This document shows, one piece after another, positions 21,745-30,866 of a stretch of 53,170 nt of DNA. Position 1 is the stretch's first letter; each line of letters opens with the position of its first letter. The notes under the pieces were generated by a model. That model was not told the origin of the DNA. It searched no databases and saw only the letters and a program-made list of their open reading frames with translations. Position numbers and translations under genes: made by a program. This DNA comes from a virus, in IMG/VR virus record IMGVR_UViG_3300020454_000018, positions 1 to 53,170 of that record, one strand, 5' to 3'.

Positions 21745-22838
21745 TGAAATTCAGAACATTCTTATTAGGATTATCGGCATTGTTCGTTGCTTTCAACGCT
21801 GCCTTTTTTTCTGTAAGTGGTTTATCTAAACTATTTGCTGGAGCATCGTTATCTGTTATACTAATGGCTAGTTCTTTAGAGTTAGCAAAACTAATTACTG
21901 CTGGTTATCTTTACAATTATTGGGAAAAGATAAATAAAGTATTTAGATGGTATTTAACTTTTGGTGTTGTTATATTAGTATTAATTACATCACTTGGTAT
22001 CTACGGATTCCTAACATCAGCATTTCAAGACACCTTTAATCAATTCTCAGCAAATGAAAAACAAAAAGCATTCTTACAACAAAAAGAAAAGTTCTACGCT
22101 GATGATGTTGCAAGATACGATGAGGAACTTAAAAGAATATCTAATAACATCTCTACTCTTTCCAATGCTAAATCTCAACAAATCGAAGTACGAGACACCT
22201 CGGTGGTTGGGGGCGTTAGACGAACCATCTCTACTTCCGAACTTAGGATTTCACAAAAGCGTATTGAAGTTGAAGAAGAGAATCGTAAAAGTGTTCAGTC
22301 AAAAAGAGAAGTAGCAGCAGACTCACTACAATCTATTCAGCTAAAAGTTTTAGATTTAGATACAAACTTGGAGGGGGCATCAGAACTTGGCCCACTACAA
22401 TATCTAAGTGGATTGACTGGATATGGTATGGATAGGATAATCAACTGGTTAATCTTAATCATTATATTTGTTTTTGACCCATTAGCAGTAGCGCTTGTAG
22501 TTGCTTTTAACAATGCTTTACAAGTTGATAGGGGTATTGTAGATAAACAGAAAGTAATTCGTAGGAGAGAGTTATATGATGAAGTACCTGAAGAAGAAGA
22601 TATTGATGAAATCGATGTAAAAGATGAAGAAGAAGTTTTACCACCCGAGGCAAGAGGATTCGAACCACCTAAAAAAGAACTTGAACTAACAAAAGCAGAT
22701 ATTCGACTATATACACATCCTAATTTTAATTGGGAAGATAGAAGGACGTGGCAGAACGACCCCAAAGCAGTTCACTATTGGATAAAAAATATAAAAGATA
22801 AAAGATATCCTGATGATTTCGAAACAAAAACCTATTGA
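21744..22838 (+). CDS. coiled-coil membrane protein, 364 aa
   Basis: N-terminal helices span about residues 4-28 (FLLGLSALFVAFNAAFF), 32-55 and 72-95 (LTFGVVILVLITSLGIYGFL). A long charged coiled coil follows (about 105-215), then another membrane segment (about 226-250, IINWLILIIIFVFDPLAVAL) and an acidic tail (DEVPEEEDIDEIDVKDEEEV). Such topology occurs in phage inner-membrane proteins of unknown role. It overlaps the radical SAM gene by 26 bases. Confidence 0.6.
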   Translation: MKFRTFLLGLSALFVAFNAAFFSVSGLSKLFAGASLSVILMASSLELAKLITAGYLYNYWEKINKVFRWYLTFGVVILVLITSLGIYGFLTSAFQDTFNQFSANEKQKAFLQQKEKFYADDVARYDEELKRISNNISTLSNAKSQQIEVRDTSVVGGVRRTISTSELRISQKRIEVEEENRKSVQSKREVAADSLQSIQLKVLDLDTNLEGASELGPLQYLSGLTGYGMDRIINWLILIIIFVFDPLAVALVVAFNNALQVDRGIVDKQKVIRRRELYDEVPEEEDIDEIDVKDEEEVLPPEARGFEPPKKELELTKADIRLYTHPNFNWEDRRTWQNDPKAVHYWIKNIKDKRYPDDFETKTY

Positions 22839-23649
22839 TGATTTTGTTTTTATTGAAATAGAAATATTTTCATACTGTAATCGAAAATGTTGGTTTTGTC
22901 CAAACTCTTTTGTAGATAGGCGGGGTGAGAACCTAATTATGCCTGAAAAAAAATATCTTAGTATTCTTCAACAACTAAAAGATATGAACTTTAAAGGTGA
23001 GATAGCTTATAGTAGATATAATGAACCATTATCTCATAAAGATATTTTTATAAAAAGGTTAGAACAAGCAAGAGAATATCTACCCAACGCAAAGTTAAGA
23101 ACCAACTCAAATGGTGATTATGTTACAAAAGAATACATAATAGATTTACATAAAGCAGGATTGAATGAATTATTCATACAACAATATTTAAAAAATAATG
23201 AAATCTATAATCACACCAGAGTAAAAAAAGAAATTAAAAGAAAATTAGATAAAGTAGGATTACCATATAAGTTATTATATGATTACAAAGATAGAAAAAT
23301 TGAATATGATTTATCTTACAAAGATATGGTTGTACATATCCGAGGTAGAAACTTTACCTTTGATGGGAGTAGTAGAGGAGAGACTGTACCACTTGCAGTT
23401 GATTATGTAAGAACAGAACGATGCTTAAAACCATTTACTTCGATGTATATCGATTATAATGGTAGCGTTATGATTTGTTGTAATCTTCGTTCAGATATTA
23501 AACAGCATGATATTGGATATATGGGTAATGCATTCGAAACACCAATTAAAGAAATTTGGAATGGTGATAGGTATCTAAGCTGGAGAAATCATCATCAGTT
23601 TAATGGGCCAAAAGAAGGTGCATGTAGAAGTTGTAAAATAGGTTTATGA
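22813..23649 (+). CDS. radical SAM / SPASM enzyme
   Basis: Cys22-x3-Cys26-x2-Cys29 (YCNRKCWFC) is the 4Fe-4S radical SAM site, and FKGEIAYSRYNEPL fits the following GGEP-like strand. The C-terminus carries auxiliary-cluster cysteines: CLKPFTSMYIDYNGSVMICC and CRSCKIGL, the SPASM/twitch pattern. 278 aa. SPASM enzymes modify peptides or sugars (for example aminoglycoside epimerases or dehydratases). It overlaps a glycosyltransferase-like gene by 4 bases, which favours a sugar-linked role, but a peptide substrate cannot be excluded. Confidence 0.82.
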   Translation: MISKQKPIDDFVFIEIEIFSYCNRKCWFCPNSFVDRRGENLIMPEKKYLSILQQLKDMNFKGEIAYSRYNEPLSHKDIFIKRLEQAREYLPNAKLRTNSNGDYVTKEYIIDLHKAGLNELFIQQYLKNNEIYNHTRVKKEIKRKLDKVGLPYKLLYDYKDRKIEYDLSYKDMVVHIRGRNFTFDGSSRGETVPLAVDYVRTERCLKPFTSMYIDYNGSVMICCNLRSDIKQHDIGYMGNAFETPIKEIWNGDRYLSWRNHHQFNGPKEGACRSCKIGL

Positions 23650-24803
23650 TAGAATACAAAGTTTTAAAAAATAATATTACAATAGTTCTCAATGAAGAGT
23701 GGGATAGTTCAAATGATAAAGAAGGGATACCGCTTTTAGCAACCGAAAAAAGAAATAATAGATATGGGCCTGTTCGTGTTAGTGGTAAAAATATTAAGTT
23801 TTACAATATAAAAGAAACAGATGTAAATACTACCTATGATTATTTATTTTTAGAAGGATATGATAGCTCTTTAAATAATCTTACTGAACATACTTTATAC
23901 AAAAACTTAAAAGTAAACGAAGTTATAATAGCTCATTCAGGAGAATATGCTACAGCAGATGAACTAAAAGAATGGAATAACTTTTTAAATAAAAATAATA
24001 TTTCATACAAAGAAAAAAAAGTTGTTATTCCAATTGATGAATATAAAGAAGATACATATGGGTGGAAACTATTTAAATATCCATTTTCGGCACTAAGATT
24101 TTTTTGTTCTACTGATAACAAAACTTTTGTAGGAGATGAATATACTATTGATGATTGTATAGGTGTAGGATTTAGTGAAGAACAAAAGCCAAAAGTATTT
24201 AATTGTTTAATAAATTCAGTTAGGCGTGGTAGATTTCACTTAGCAGAACAACTCTTACAATCATCTTGCTTAGAATATGGAACTTGCTATTGGAAAGAGA
24301 TGGTTTATGATAATAAAAAAATACCATCATATGGTAAACATTGGATTGATTCTAAGTATAAAGTAAAAGCTGATAGATTCAAATTTCAACCTCAACATTC
24401 AAAGAACGCTTATATAGAATTACAATGCGAATCTCACATAGAACAAAACTCAACATTCGTTACAGAAAAAGCATCAAAGGCATTTATGGGATTACAATTT
24501 CCGTTTTTCTTAGCACAACCAAACTATTATCAGTATTTTAGAGATTGGGGATTTGATATGTTTGATGATATATTTGACCACTCATATGATACACTACCTA
24601 TTAGAACAGAAAAGGAATTATATCATAAAGTAGATATGATAATATCTCAATTAGAAAAAGCATGTGAATGGGATTTACATGAAATTTATATCCATAATAA
24701 AGTTAGATTATTACACAATCAGCAACGATTATATGAATTAGTACATTCTAATAATAACAGAGAATCTGCCTTATTCGATTTTATTTTTCAAAAAAACTTA
24801 TGA
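23646..24803 (+). CDS. glycosyltransferase-like protein (GT10/fucosyltransferase-type C-terminus)
   Basis: 385 aa. The C-terminal domain has FVTEKASKAFMGLQFPFFLA followed by a Tyr-rich segment and GFDMFDDIFDHSYD, matching the donor-site FxTEKxxxA pattern of alpha-1,3-fucosyltransferases and related phage proteins. The N-terminal half has no recognised motif. It likely transfers a nucleotide-activated sugar onto a phage or host glycan. Translation is linked to the radical SAM gene. Confidence 0.5.
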   Translation: MIEYKVLKNNITIVLNEEWDSSNDKEGIPLLATEKRNNRYGPVRVSGKNIKFYNIKETDVNTTYDYLFLEGYDSSLNNLTEHTLYKNLKVNEVIIAHSGEYATADELKEWNNFLNKNNISYKEKKVVIPIDEYKEDTYGWKLFKYPFSALRFFCSTDNKTFVGDEYTIDDCIGVGFSEEQKPKVFNCLINSVRRGRFHLAEQLLQSSCLEYGTCYWKEMVYDNKKIPSYGKHWIDSKYKVKADRFKFQPQHSKNAYIELQCESHIEQNSTFVTEKASKAFMGLQFPFFLAQPNYYQYFRDWGFDMFDDIFDHSYDTLPIRTEKELYHKVDMIISQLEKACEWDLHEIYIHNKVRLLHNQQRLYELVHSNNNRESALFDFIFQKNL

Positions 24804-24809
24804 AATTAT

Positions 24810-24851
24810 TTGGATATGTAAAATATTTTTCGTATATTTGATATATCAAAT
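24810..24851 (+). promoter_or_regulatory. Bacteroidota-type promoter with 16-bp palindrome
   Basis: TTGG (24810-24813), 19-base spacer, TATATTTG (24833-24840), and ATTTGATATATCAAAT (24836-24851), a perfect 16-bp palindrome over the -7 box. The palindrome differs from the GTAAAT class, so it may bind a different regulator. Confidence 0.78.
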
Positions 24852-24859
24852 AAAGTTAT

Positions 24860-25810
24860 ATGAATTTAGGATACGCATGTATTAATATGACCTTATCAGG
24901 TCAAAAGCCAAAAGTAACTACAAATCGTAGTATGATTAAGAAAACCTTTAAAGAAAAAGGTTTATCATATGCTGGTGAGTTAGGAATGTTAAACGCAGCC
25001 GATTTAAGTAAGATACTTAGATGGAATGTAGAAAACAATATTAAATGTTTTAGATTATCTTCAGAGTTCTTTCCGTGGGCATCAGAATATAAGTTTAAAG
25101 ATTTACCACAATACTTACGAATCAAAACATTATTAGCTGGTGCAGGTAACTACGCTAAACAAAATGGATTACGATTAACTTCACATCCAGGTCCGTTCAA
25201 TGTATTGGTATCACCACACAAGCATGTGGTTGATAATACAATTACTGATTTAAGAATACATGGAGAAGTATTCGATATGTTAGGATTAGAGCGTTCACCA
25301 TACAACAAAATAAATATACATTGTAATGGTGTATATGGAGATAAACAATCTGCTATGGATAGATTCTGTAAAAACTTTGAGTTACTACCAGAATCAGTTA
25401 AGACTCGTTTGACTGTAGAGAATGATGATAAGGCATCAATGTACTCAGTAAAAGATTTAATGTATATACATAAAAGAATTGGTATTCCTATTGTATTTGA
25501 TTATCACCACCACAAATTTTGTACAGGTGATTTATCAGAGCAAGAAGCTTTGGAGTTGGCTTTATCAACTTGGCCTAAAGGTATTACACCAATAGTACAT
25601 TACTCAGAATCTAAAATGTTACACGAAGGTAACGAAAAACTAAAACCACAAGCTCACTCAGATTATATCAATGATTTACCAGATACATATGGTAATGATG
25701 TTGATATTATGGTAGAAGCAAAAGCAAAAGAATTATCTATATTACCATTTGTTAATTCAAATAAATGTGAGTATAGTGGTTTATTAAGTACATCAAGTTA
25801 TGCAAGCTAA
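24860..25810 (+). CDS. uvsE: UV-damage endonuclease (UvdE/UvsE)
   Basis: The TIM-barrel signature is clear: LGYACINM at the start, FRLSSEFFPW, LTSHPGPFNVL, KINIHCNGVYGDK, RLTVENDD, IPIVFDYHHHKFC and ITPIVHYSES supply the metal-binding His, Asp and Glu residues. 316 aa is full length. It nicks DNA 5' of UV photoproducts, a repair activity useful in sunlit water. It is the first gene after its own palindromic promoter. Confidence 0.92.
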   Translation: MNLGYACINMTLSGQKPKVTTNRSMIKKTFKEKGLSYAGELGMLNAADLSKILRWNVENNIKCFRLSSEFFPWASEYKFKDLPQYLRIKTLLAGAGNYAKQNGLRLTSHPGPFNVLVSPHKHVVDNTITDLRIHGEVFDMLGLERSPYNKINIHCNGVYGDKQSAMDRFCKNFELLPESVKTRLTVENDDKASMYSVKDLMYIHKRIGIPIVFDYHHHKFCTGDLSEQEALELALSTWPKGITPIVHYSESKMLHEGNEKLKPQAHSDYINDLPDTYGNDVDIMVEAKAKELSILPFVNSNKCEYSGLLSTSSYAS

Positions 25811-25973
25811 AGAGTGGTTAGAAAAAGAAGAATGGGATAATTTACCAGTAGATTCTCAGAAGTGGTCACACTATACAATGATGGATACTATTATGGAAGA
25901 ATATGCTAAGGTATATTTAAAAAACAAATTAAAAGAAATAAGTAATAATACAAAATTAAATAAATTTTTATGA
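25800..25973 (+). CDS. small acidic protein, 57 aa
   Basis: Its ATG lies 11 bases before the end of uvsE. The soluble product (MQAKEWLEKEEWDNLPVDSQ ... NKFL) has several Trp. Its stop overlaps the next ATG (ATGA), so it is embedded in an operon. No family is recognised. Confidence 0.55.
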   Translation: MQAKEWLEKEEWDNLPVDSQKWSHYTMMDTIMEEYAKVYLKNKLKEISNNTKLNKFL

Positions 25974-26152
25974 AACACTTTATGAATAACGGAAAAGAAT
26001 ATTTAAAAATGACTAAAGAAGATATGGAGTTTAGACAAGGTAGGAGTAAAAAACAATATGAAAATAATGCAAAGGCTGGACTCACTGCATCATTTTTATT
26101 ACTTTTAACTTTAGCTGGCATAATCATATATGGATTATTAACTACAAGCTAA
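25970..26152 (+). CDS. single-pass membrane protein, 60 aa
   Basis: A charged N-terminal two-thirds (KMTKEDMEFRQGRSKKQYEN) is followed by a C-terminal membrane helix (LTASFLLLLTLAGIIIYGLL). A tail-anchored topology is likely. No family is recognised. Confidence 0.55.
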   Translation: MKHFMNNGKEYLKMTKEDMEFRQGRSKKQYENNAKAGLTASFLLLLTLAGIIIYGLLTTS

Positions 26153-27025
26153 ATGTATAGGTATCAAAAACTTCTATATAATAGTGATTGTATTTTAGAT
26201 ACAAAATCAAATACTGTCTTTTTTGAAGGTGATGACGGTTGGGATACATATCAACAATGGATAAAAGATTACCCTATTTTAGAAGAAGATATTAAAGCAC
26301 AAAAAGTACAACTACTAAGATGGAATCAAGGTAGACCCATATATTTAGATGATACAAAATATCATTATCATAGAAATGGTATATTATTTAAAACAGAAAC
26401 AGATAACATTTATTGTGAATATGATAACGATGGGTTTTTGATAAAAAAAGAAACCACAACAGATAATGGAAAAGAAATAGAAGAGTATGTTGTTGTAAAT
26501 AAAAAATCACTTCTCAGTAAACGGATAACACCATCAGAAATAATTCATTATCAAGCAACTCCACATCAAGCTATATATAAAAAGTATAAGCAAAATGGAT
26601 TTAATATAGAAGAGTATTTAAGTAATAACAAAATTTACAAAAGTAGTTTTACAAAAAACTCAATCAGAGTAGAAAAGCAATTTGCTAATGGATATACTAC
26701 TGAAGCAAAAACATATGTTGATGATATACTTGTTAAAGAAAAGTTTTATTTTTCTGGTACAAGTACAATATCAAAGAAAAATCACAAACTAAGAACAGAA
26801 GATGCTGCAGGTTATTATTATACAGAATATTACCCTACTACGAATTGTAGAGCTGAAGGACTTTTAACCGAAAATGATAAACCAACTGGAGTATGGAAAT
26901 TTTATCATGTCAATGGTGAAGTAGAATCTGAGCATTTTTTTAATGATGGTAGATTTGAACAATATAGTAGGTCATCCGTATATTATGAGGATGGTACTTT
27001 AAACTTTAACATTAAGCATGATTAG
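26153..27025 (+). CDS. MORN-variant repeat protein, 290 aa
   Basis: Repeating short beta units of the type YHRNGILFKTET, YDNDGFLIKKET and KPTGVWKFYHVNGEVESEHF, then YEDGTLNFNIK, match the MORN-variant (YwqK-like) repeat. No signal peptide. Such repeats bind partners or act as scaffolds. It overlaps the GT2-like gene by 8 bases, so it may serve the glycosyltransferases. Confidence 0.6.
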   Translation: MYRYQKLLYNSDCILDTKSNTVFFEGDDGWDTYQQWIKDYPILEEDIKAQKVQLLRWNQGRPIYLDDTKYHYHRNGILFKTETDNIYCEYDNDGFLIKKETTTDNGKEIEEYVVVNKKSLLSKRITPSEIIHYQATPHQAIYKKYKQNGFNIEEYLSNNKIYKSSFTKNSIRVEKQFANGYTTEAKTYVDDILVKEKFYFSGTSTISKKNHKLRTEDAAGYYYTEYYPTTNCRAEGLLTENDKPTGVWKFYHVNGEVESEHFFNDGRFEQYSRSSVYYEDGTLNFNIKHD

Positions 27026-27914
27026 TATTATTATTCCATTTGCCGTAAAAAACGAAGAAGATATAAATCTACACAATTGGCCAAATCAAGATTTAGGATT
27101 TAATATATACAATACAATACAATGTATAAAAAATATTAATAAACTTTTAGATTTTGATAAAGAAATAATATTGGTTGATAATACTAATAATTTTCCAAAA
27201 CTTAAATTACCAAATCTAAAAGTAATAAAAGGTTGGCAATATCTTACTGAAGATGAAATAAAATCAAAATCTGATTTTTCAAAATATAAAATAGATAATT
27301 TTAAAAACCAATCAATGTGGGCATCTATGGCTTACAATATAGGTTTGAAAGAAGCAAGGGGTGAGTATGTTATTTTACAGCATAATGATATACATTATCA
27401 TAACAACTTAATACCAAATATGATAAACCTTATGAAAAATGAAAGTTTAGAATATATTTCAGCTGATTTTAAAAAACTAACTATCTCTGGTTATTTGGGT
27501 AATAAAGAAGTAATGGATAACATCGAAAATGATATTGAAGTTAGTTATATAGATGGTGGTTATATTAAAACCAAAAAAATAGGATTTGCAGATTGTTACT
27601 TTTTTATTTCGAAAAAAGAATTCTTTAATGATTATTATGTTGATTGGGCATATGGAGATTCAAATCATGGGGCTACTATAAAGTGTTTAAAAAACAAAAA
27701 AGATTTTTTACACTTAAGTCCATTTTATGATAATCCAAACTTTGAAACCAAAAATAAACTAAGAACTTATTATTTTGATTCAAAAAAATTTATAACACAT
27801 TTAAAGGGTGGGTTTTCTCAAAACAAACTATCGTTTAAAAAAATACATAAAAATATTATGAGTGTTGTATATCAAGACGAAATTTACAAATATTTAAATT
27901 TAATAAATGATTGA
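27018..27914 (+). CDS. family 2-like (GT-A) glycosyltransferase
   Basis: MISIIIPFAVKNEED at the start, KEIILVDNTNN at strand 2, ASMAYNIGLKEARGEYVILQ and HNDIHYH at the metal-binding turn (an HND variant of DxD) match the GT2/GT-A nucleotide-sugar fold. The 298-aa size suits a single domain. It overlaps genes on both sides, forming a block with the MORN and GT25-like genes. Donor and acceptor are unknown. Confidence 0.68.
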   Translation: MISIIIPFAVKNEEDINLHNWPNQDLGFNIYNTIQCIKNINKLLDFDKEIILVDNTNNFPKLKLPNLKVIKGWQYLTEDEIKSKSDFSKYKIDNFKNQSMWASMAYNIGLKEARGEYVILQHNDIHYHNNLIPNMINLMKNESLEYISADFKKLTISGYLGNKEVMDNIENDIEVSYIDGGYIKTKKIGFADCYFFISKKEFFNDYYVDWAYGDSNHGATIKCLKNKKDFLHLSPFYDNPNFETKNKLRTYYFDSKKFITHLKGGFSQNKLSFKKIHKNIMSVVYQDEIYKYLNLIND

Positions 27915-28656
27915 AGCACACATCATAACTTTACCTAAATCAAAACACAGTATGAGTTTGGCTGATAGATGTATTACTAATCTCAAAGAAACTTTTGGTT
28001 TTGATAATCCAAACTGGAATGTTTCTTATTCATATGGCGTTGATAAGTATTCAGTTTGGCAAACATACATAGATTCTAATCTTAATTTAAATATTGATAC
28101 TTTTGGTGTAGGAAATTTAGAATCAGAAATAGCAACTTTTTTTTCTCACTTAAATTTATGGCAAAAATGCTTGGATAATTCAAAAAAATTTCTTATATTA
28201 GAGACTGATTCTGTATTTACAAAAGATGTAGATATAAATCAATTATTAAATTTTGATGGGGATTTATTAAATTTAGGATATCCTAATTGGGGTAGTTCTA
28301 TAAATGGAAAGCAAAATAATATAGATATAAAAATGGAATGGTTGGATAAACCAAATGGTATTTTAAAAAGAGAGTTTTGTGAAAATGAGCACGATAGACA
28401 CTCACCACACTTAGGAAGTTGTCATTGTGATACCGAATGGTTATTTGGAGCACATTGTTATTTACTAAACCCATCAGGAGCAAAAAAATTATTGGATAGT
28501 TTAAAAAAAGGAATAGAACCAGCTGATACATACATAAGTCAAAAAGTATTAAATATTTATGATTTACTACCACACCCAGCCAAACAACTAAATGATAATA
28601 GTTTTATCCAAAGACATTATAAACATAACGGAATTGATGACCAATGGGATTACTAA
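27907..28656 (+). CDS. family 25-like glycosyltransferase
   Basis: LESEIATFFSHLNLWQKCLD and KFLILETDSVF correspond to the SH..W..... and LEDD blocks of LPS-type family 25 glycosyltransferases; LFGAHCYLLNPSGAKKLL and ADTYISQKV are the later family blocks. 249 aa is normal. In the family these add galactose or other hexoses to LPS or collagen-like acceptors. The ETD variant keeps the acidic metal ligands. Confidence 0.7.
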   Translation: MIEAHIITLPKSKHSMSLADRCITNLKETFGFDNPNWNVSYSYGVDKYSVWQTYIDSNLNLNIDTFGVGNLESEIATFFSHLNLWQKCLDNSKKFLILETDSVFTKDVDINQLLNFDGDLLNLGYPNWGSSINGKQNNIDIKMEWLDKPNGILKREFCENEHDRHSPHLGSCHCDTEWLFGAHCYLLNPSGAKKLLDSLKKGIEPADTYISQKVLNIYDLLPHPAKQLNDNSFIQRHYKHNGIDDQWDY

Positions 28657-29120
28657 ATAACTTATATATTTTTGTCTATGCTGATGTTAAAAATAAATTA
28701 GCAACATATAGAATTAACGATTATGATGAATTTAATGATTATAGTAAAAACATTAGTCAATCTAGTATTAAACAATTAGTAAATGTAATTGATAATTCTA
28801 CATATGAAAAAATAGTTTTGGTATGTAGAAGTAAAGATGAACCATATACACAAGAGTTTCCAGCTCAATTATATTTGGATTATATCAAAAAAAATTCAAA
28901 GAAAAATATAAAAGTATTTTATCAAAACCCACTACCAGCTAATGTACCAAACTTTGAAGATGATTATATGATAATTAGATTTGGGTGGGATTCTGGATGT
29001 GAGTTTGATAACGCAGTTGGTGAGGATAAGTTATTTGATACTGAATTATCAGATGGTTCTTACACTTTACTTTATAATAAAAATAAATCCATAAACTTAA
29101 ATAAAAAATCAATTTTATGA
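28644..29120 (+). CDS. hypothetical protein, 158 aa
   Basis: Soluble protein with alternating strands and helices (LYIFVYADVKNKLATYRIND, YEKIVLVCRSKDEPY, KNIKVFYQNPLPAN), perhaps a Rossmann-like fold. It sits between the GT25-like gene and thymidylate synthase and overlaps both. No family is recognised. Confidence 0.5.
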   Translation: MGLLNNLYIFVYADVKNKLATYRINDYDEFNDYSKNISQSSIKQLVNVIDNSTYEKIVLVCRSKDEPYTQEFPAQLYLDYIKKNSKKNIKVFYQNPLPANVPNFEDDYMIIRFGWDSGCEFDNAVGEDKLFDTELSDGSYTLLYNKNKSINLNKKSIL

Positions 29121-30001
29121 ATGTAGTAGATAAACAATATCAAGGGTTTCTTAGAAAACTAATAATGTATGGAACTGAAAAAGATGATAGAACTGGTACA
29201 GGTACATTATCTTATTTTGGTGATACCTTTAGGCATGATATGAGTAAAGGGTTTCCACTTCTTACAACAAAGAAGATGGCAGTAAAATCAATGGTTACAG
29301 AACTTAAATGGTTTCTCAGAGGTGATTCTCACATTGGTTACTTATTAGAAAATGGATGTAACATATGGAATGGTGATGCATATAAGAAATATCAAAGAGT
29401 AGTTGATTGGGATTTAGATGAAGCACTATCAGAAGAAGAGTTCATTGATAAAGTTAAAAACGACAAAGATTATTGGCACTATGGATTGTTAGGTCCAATC
29501 TATGGAACACAATGGAGAAAATGGGGTAGTAAAACATATATTGACCAAATCAAAGAACTTATACAAAATCTAAAACATAATCCAAATAGTAGGAGACACA
29601 TAGTATCAGCTTGGAATGTTGAGGATTTAGAAAAAATGACTTTACCGCCTTGCCACTACTCATTCCAATGCTATGTAGTAGATAATAAATTATCACTAAT
29701 GTGGAATCAAAGAAGTGTAGATGTATTCTTAGGATTGCCATTTAACATAGCATCATATGGATTACTCTTATTACTATTATGTGAAGAGACCGGATATGAA
29801 CCGGGTGAACTGATTGGTTCGTTGGGTGATGTACATTTGTATAAAAACCACTTAGAGCAAGCACATGAACAAATAAGAAGAGAACCTAAAAAATTACCAA
29901 AAATTAAATTATCTAATATTCATATATTAGAGGGTGAGTTTGATTATGAGATTTTAGATTACGAATCACACCCTACAATTAAAGCACCATTAAGTAATTA
30001 A
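29117..30001 (+). CDS. thyA: thymidylate synthase
   Basis: Methylates dUMP to dTMP with methylenetetrahydrofolate. The catalytic Cys179 lies in LPPCHYSFQCYV. Asn210 in GLPFNIASYGLL specifies uracil (dCMP hydroxymethylases carry Asp there). DDRTGTGTLSYFG, LLGPIYGTQWR and RSVDVFLGLPF are present, and the end HPTIKAPLSN is family-like. 294 aa. With dCMP deaminase at 10.4 kb it completes a phage dCMP to dTMP route. A dUMP hydroxymethylase is possible but not favoured. Confidence 0.9.
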   Translation: MNVVDKQYQGFLRKLIMYGTEKDDRTGTGTLSYFGDTFRHDMSKGFPLLTTKKMAVKSMVTELKWFLRGDSHIGYLLENGCNIWNGDAYKKYQRVVDWDLDEALSEEEFIDKVKNDKDYWHYGLLGPIYGTQWRKWGSKTYIDQIKELIQNLKHNPNSRRHIVSAWNVEDLEKMTLPPCHYSFQCYVVDNKLSLMWNQRSVDVFLGLPFNIASYGLLLLLLCEETGYEPGELIGSLGDVHLYKNHLEQAHEQIRREPKKLPKIKLSNIHILEGEFDYEILDYESHPTIKAPLSN

Positions 30002-30003
30002 TT

Positions 30004-30387
30004 ATGAATTATCACGAAGATGACAGAGCACAAAGATTATTAGATATATTTCCTTTAGATAAAGGACAAGTAAATATATCTTATATAAATTCAACTGAAC
30101 ATATAGTTGCGTGGCACAAACACGAAAAACAAACTGACTACTGGATTTGCTTGAAAGGTAGTTTAAAAGTAGGATGGGCAACCGAAGATGATGGTTGTGA
30201 ATTCAAATACCTTTCAGATAAAAATCCACAAGTCTTAAAGATACCACCTGGTGTGTATCATGGTTATAAGGCATTAGAGCCGGGAACAATTTTAGCATAT
30301 TATGTAACACATAAATACGACCCATCAGATGAACACAGAAAATCTGTAGGAGCATTTGGTGAGGAGTGGAAAACAGAAAACAAATGA
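30004..30387 (+). CDS. RmlC-like cupin protein
   Basis: 127 aa. HIVAWHKHEKQTDYW, LKIPPGVYHGYKAL and the GTILAYYVTHKYD strand make a single cupin barrel, like the dTDP-4-dehydrorhamnose 3,5-epimerase/FdtA superfamily that isomerises nucleotide sugars. Position between thyA and a sugar-type nucleotidyltransferase supports a sugar role. A simple dioxygenase-like cupin is the alternative. Confidence 0.68.
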   Translation: MNYHEDDRAQRLLDIFPLDKGQVNISYINSTEHIVAWHKHEKQTDYWICLKGSLKVGWATEDDGCEFKYLSDKNPQVLKIPPGVYHGYKALEPGTILAYYVTHKYDPSDEHRKSVGAFGEEWKTENK

Positions 30388-30866
30388 GTAAAAAATATAA
30401 AGTAATTTTAATAAGCGGTGGATTTGACCCCGTACACAAAGGTCATATACAATGTATCCAAAACGCAAAAGAACTTGCAGATGAAGTTTGGATAGGTTTA
30501 AACAACGATAGTTGGTTAAGAAGAAAGAAAGGTAAATCATTTATGAAAGAGCAAGAGAGGGCATTTATAATGGATAATATCAAAGGTGTTAGTTGGGTTT
30601 ATATTATGAATCCAAAAATACACAATGATGAATCAGCTTGTGATTTTATCGATGCATCAAGACATAAATGGATGAGAGAGAAAGGTGGAGTTTGGGAAGA
30701 AGGAATTATGGCGTTTGGTAATGGTGGTGATAGAGTTGCTGGTGCAGTACCATCCGTAGAAGAAGATGTTTGTAAAGGATGGGGTATCGATTTAGTTTGG
30801 GGACTTGGTGATAAGGTTCAATCATCTTCTTGGTTATTAGAAAAATATAACAATTTAGCAGTATAG
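30384..30866 (+). CDS. RfaE/TagD-type nucleotidyltransferase
   Basis: I chose the ATG overlapping the previous stop (ATGA) over an upstream GTG. SGGFDPVHKGH gives His18 and His21 of the HxGH motif; GLNNDSWLRRKKGKSFM and QERAFIMDNIKGVSWVY match the heptose-1-phosphate adenylyltransferase and glycerol-3-phosphate cytidylyltransferase group. 160 aa is normal. It would activate a phosphorylated sugar or polyol for the glycosyltransferases nearby. Confidence 0.8.
   Translation: MSKKYKVILISGGFDPVHKGHIQCIQNAKELADEVWIGLNNDSWLRRKKGKSFMKEQERAFIMDNIKGVSWVYIMNPKIHNDESACDFIDASRHKWMREKGGVWEEGIMAFGNGGDRVAGAVPSVEEDVCKGWGIDLVWGLGDKVQSSSWLLEKYNNLAV

Noticed and set aside
22054-22314. Plus-strand 86-aa lysine-rich frame inside the coiled-coil membrane protein gene
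   Set aside because: A frame-shifted shadow of the coiled-coil region; no ribosome site or independent motif.
29117-30001. Thymidylate synthase homologue as a dCMP hydroxymethylase for DNA modification
   Set aside because: The pyrimidine-recognition residue is Asn210 (GLPFNIAS), as in thymidylate synthases; dCMP hydroxymethylases carry Asp there. A dUMP hydroxymethylase is not excluded but has no support in the window.
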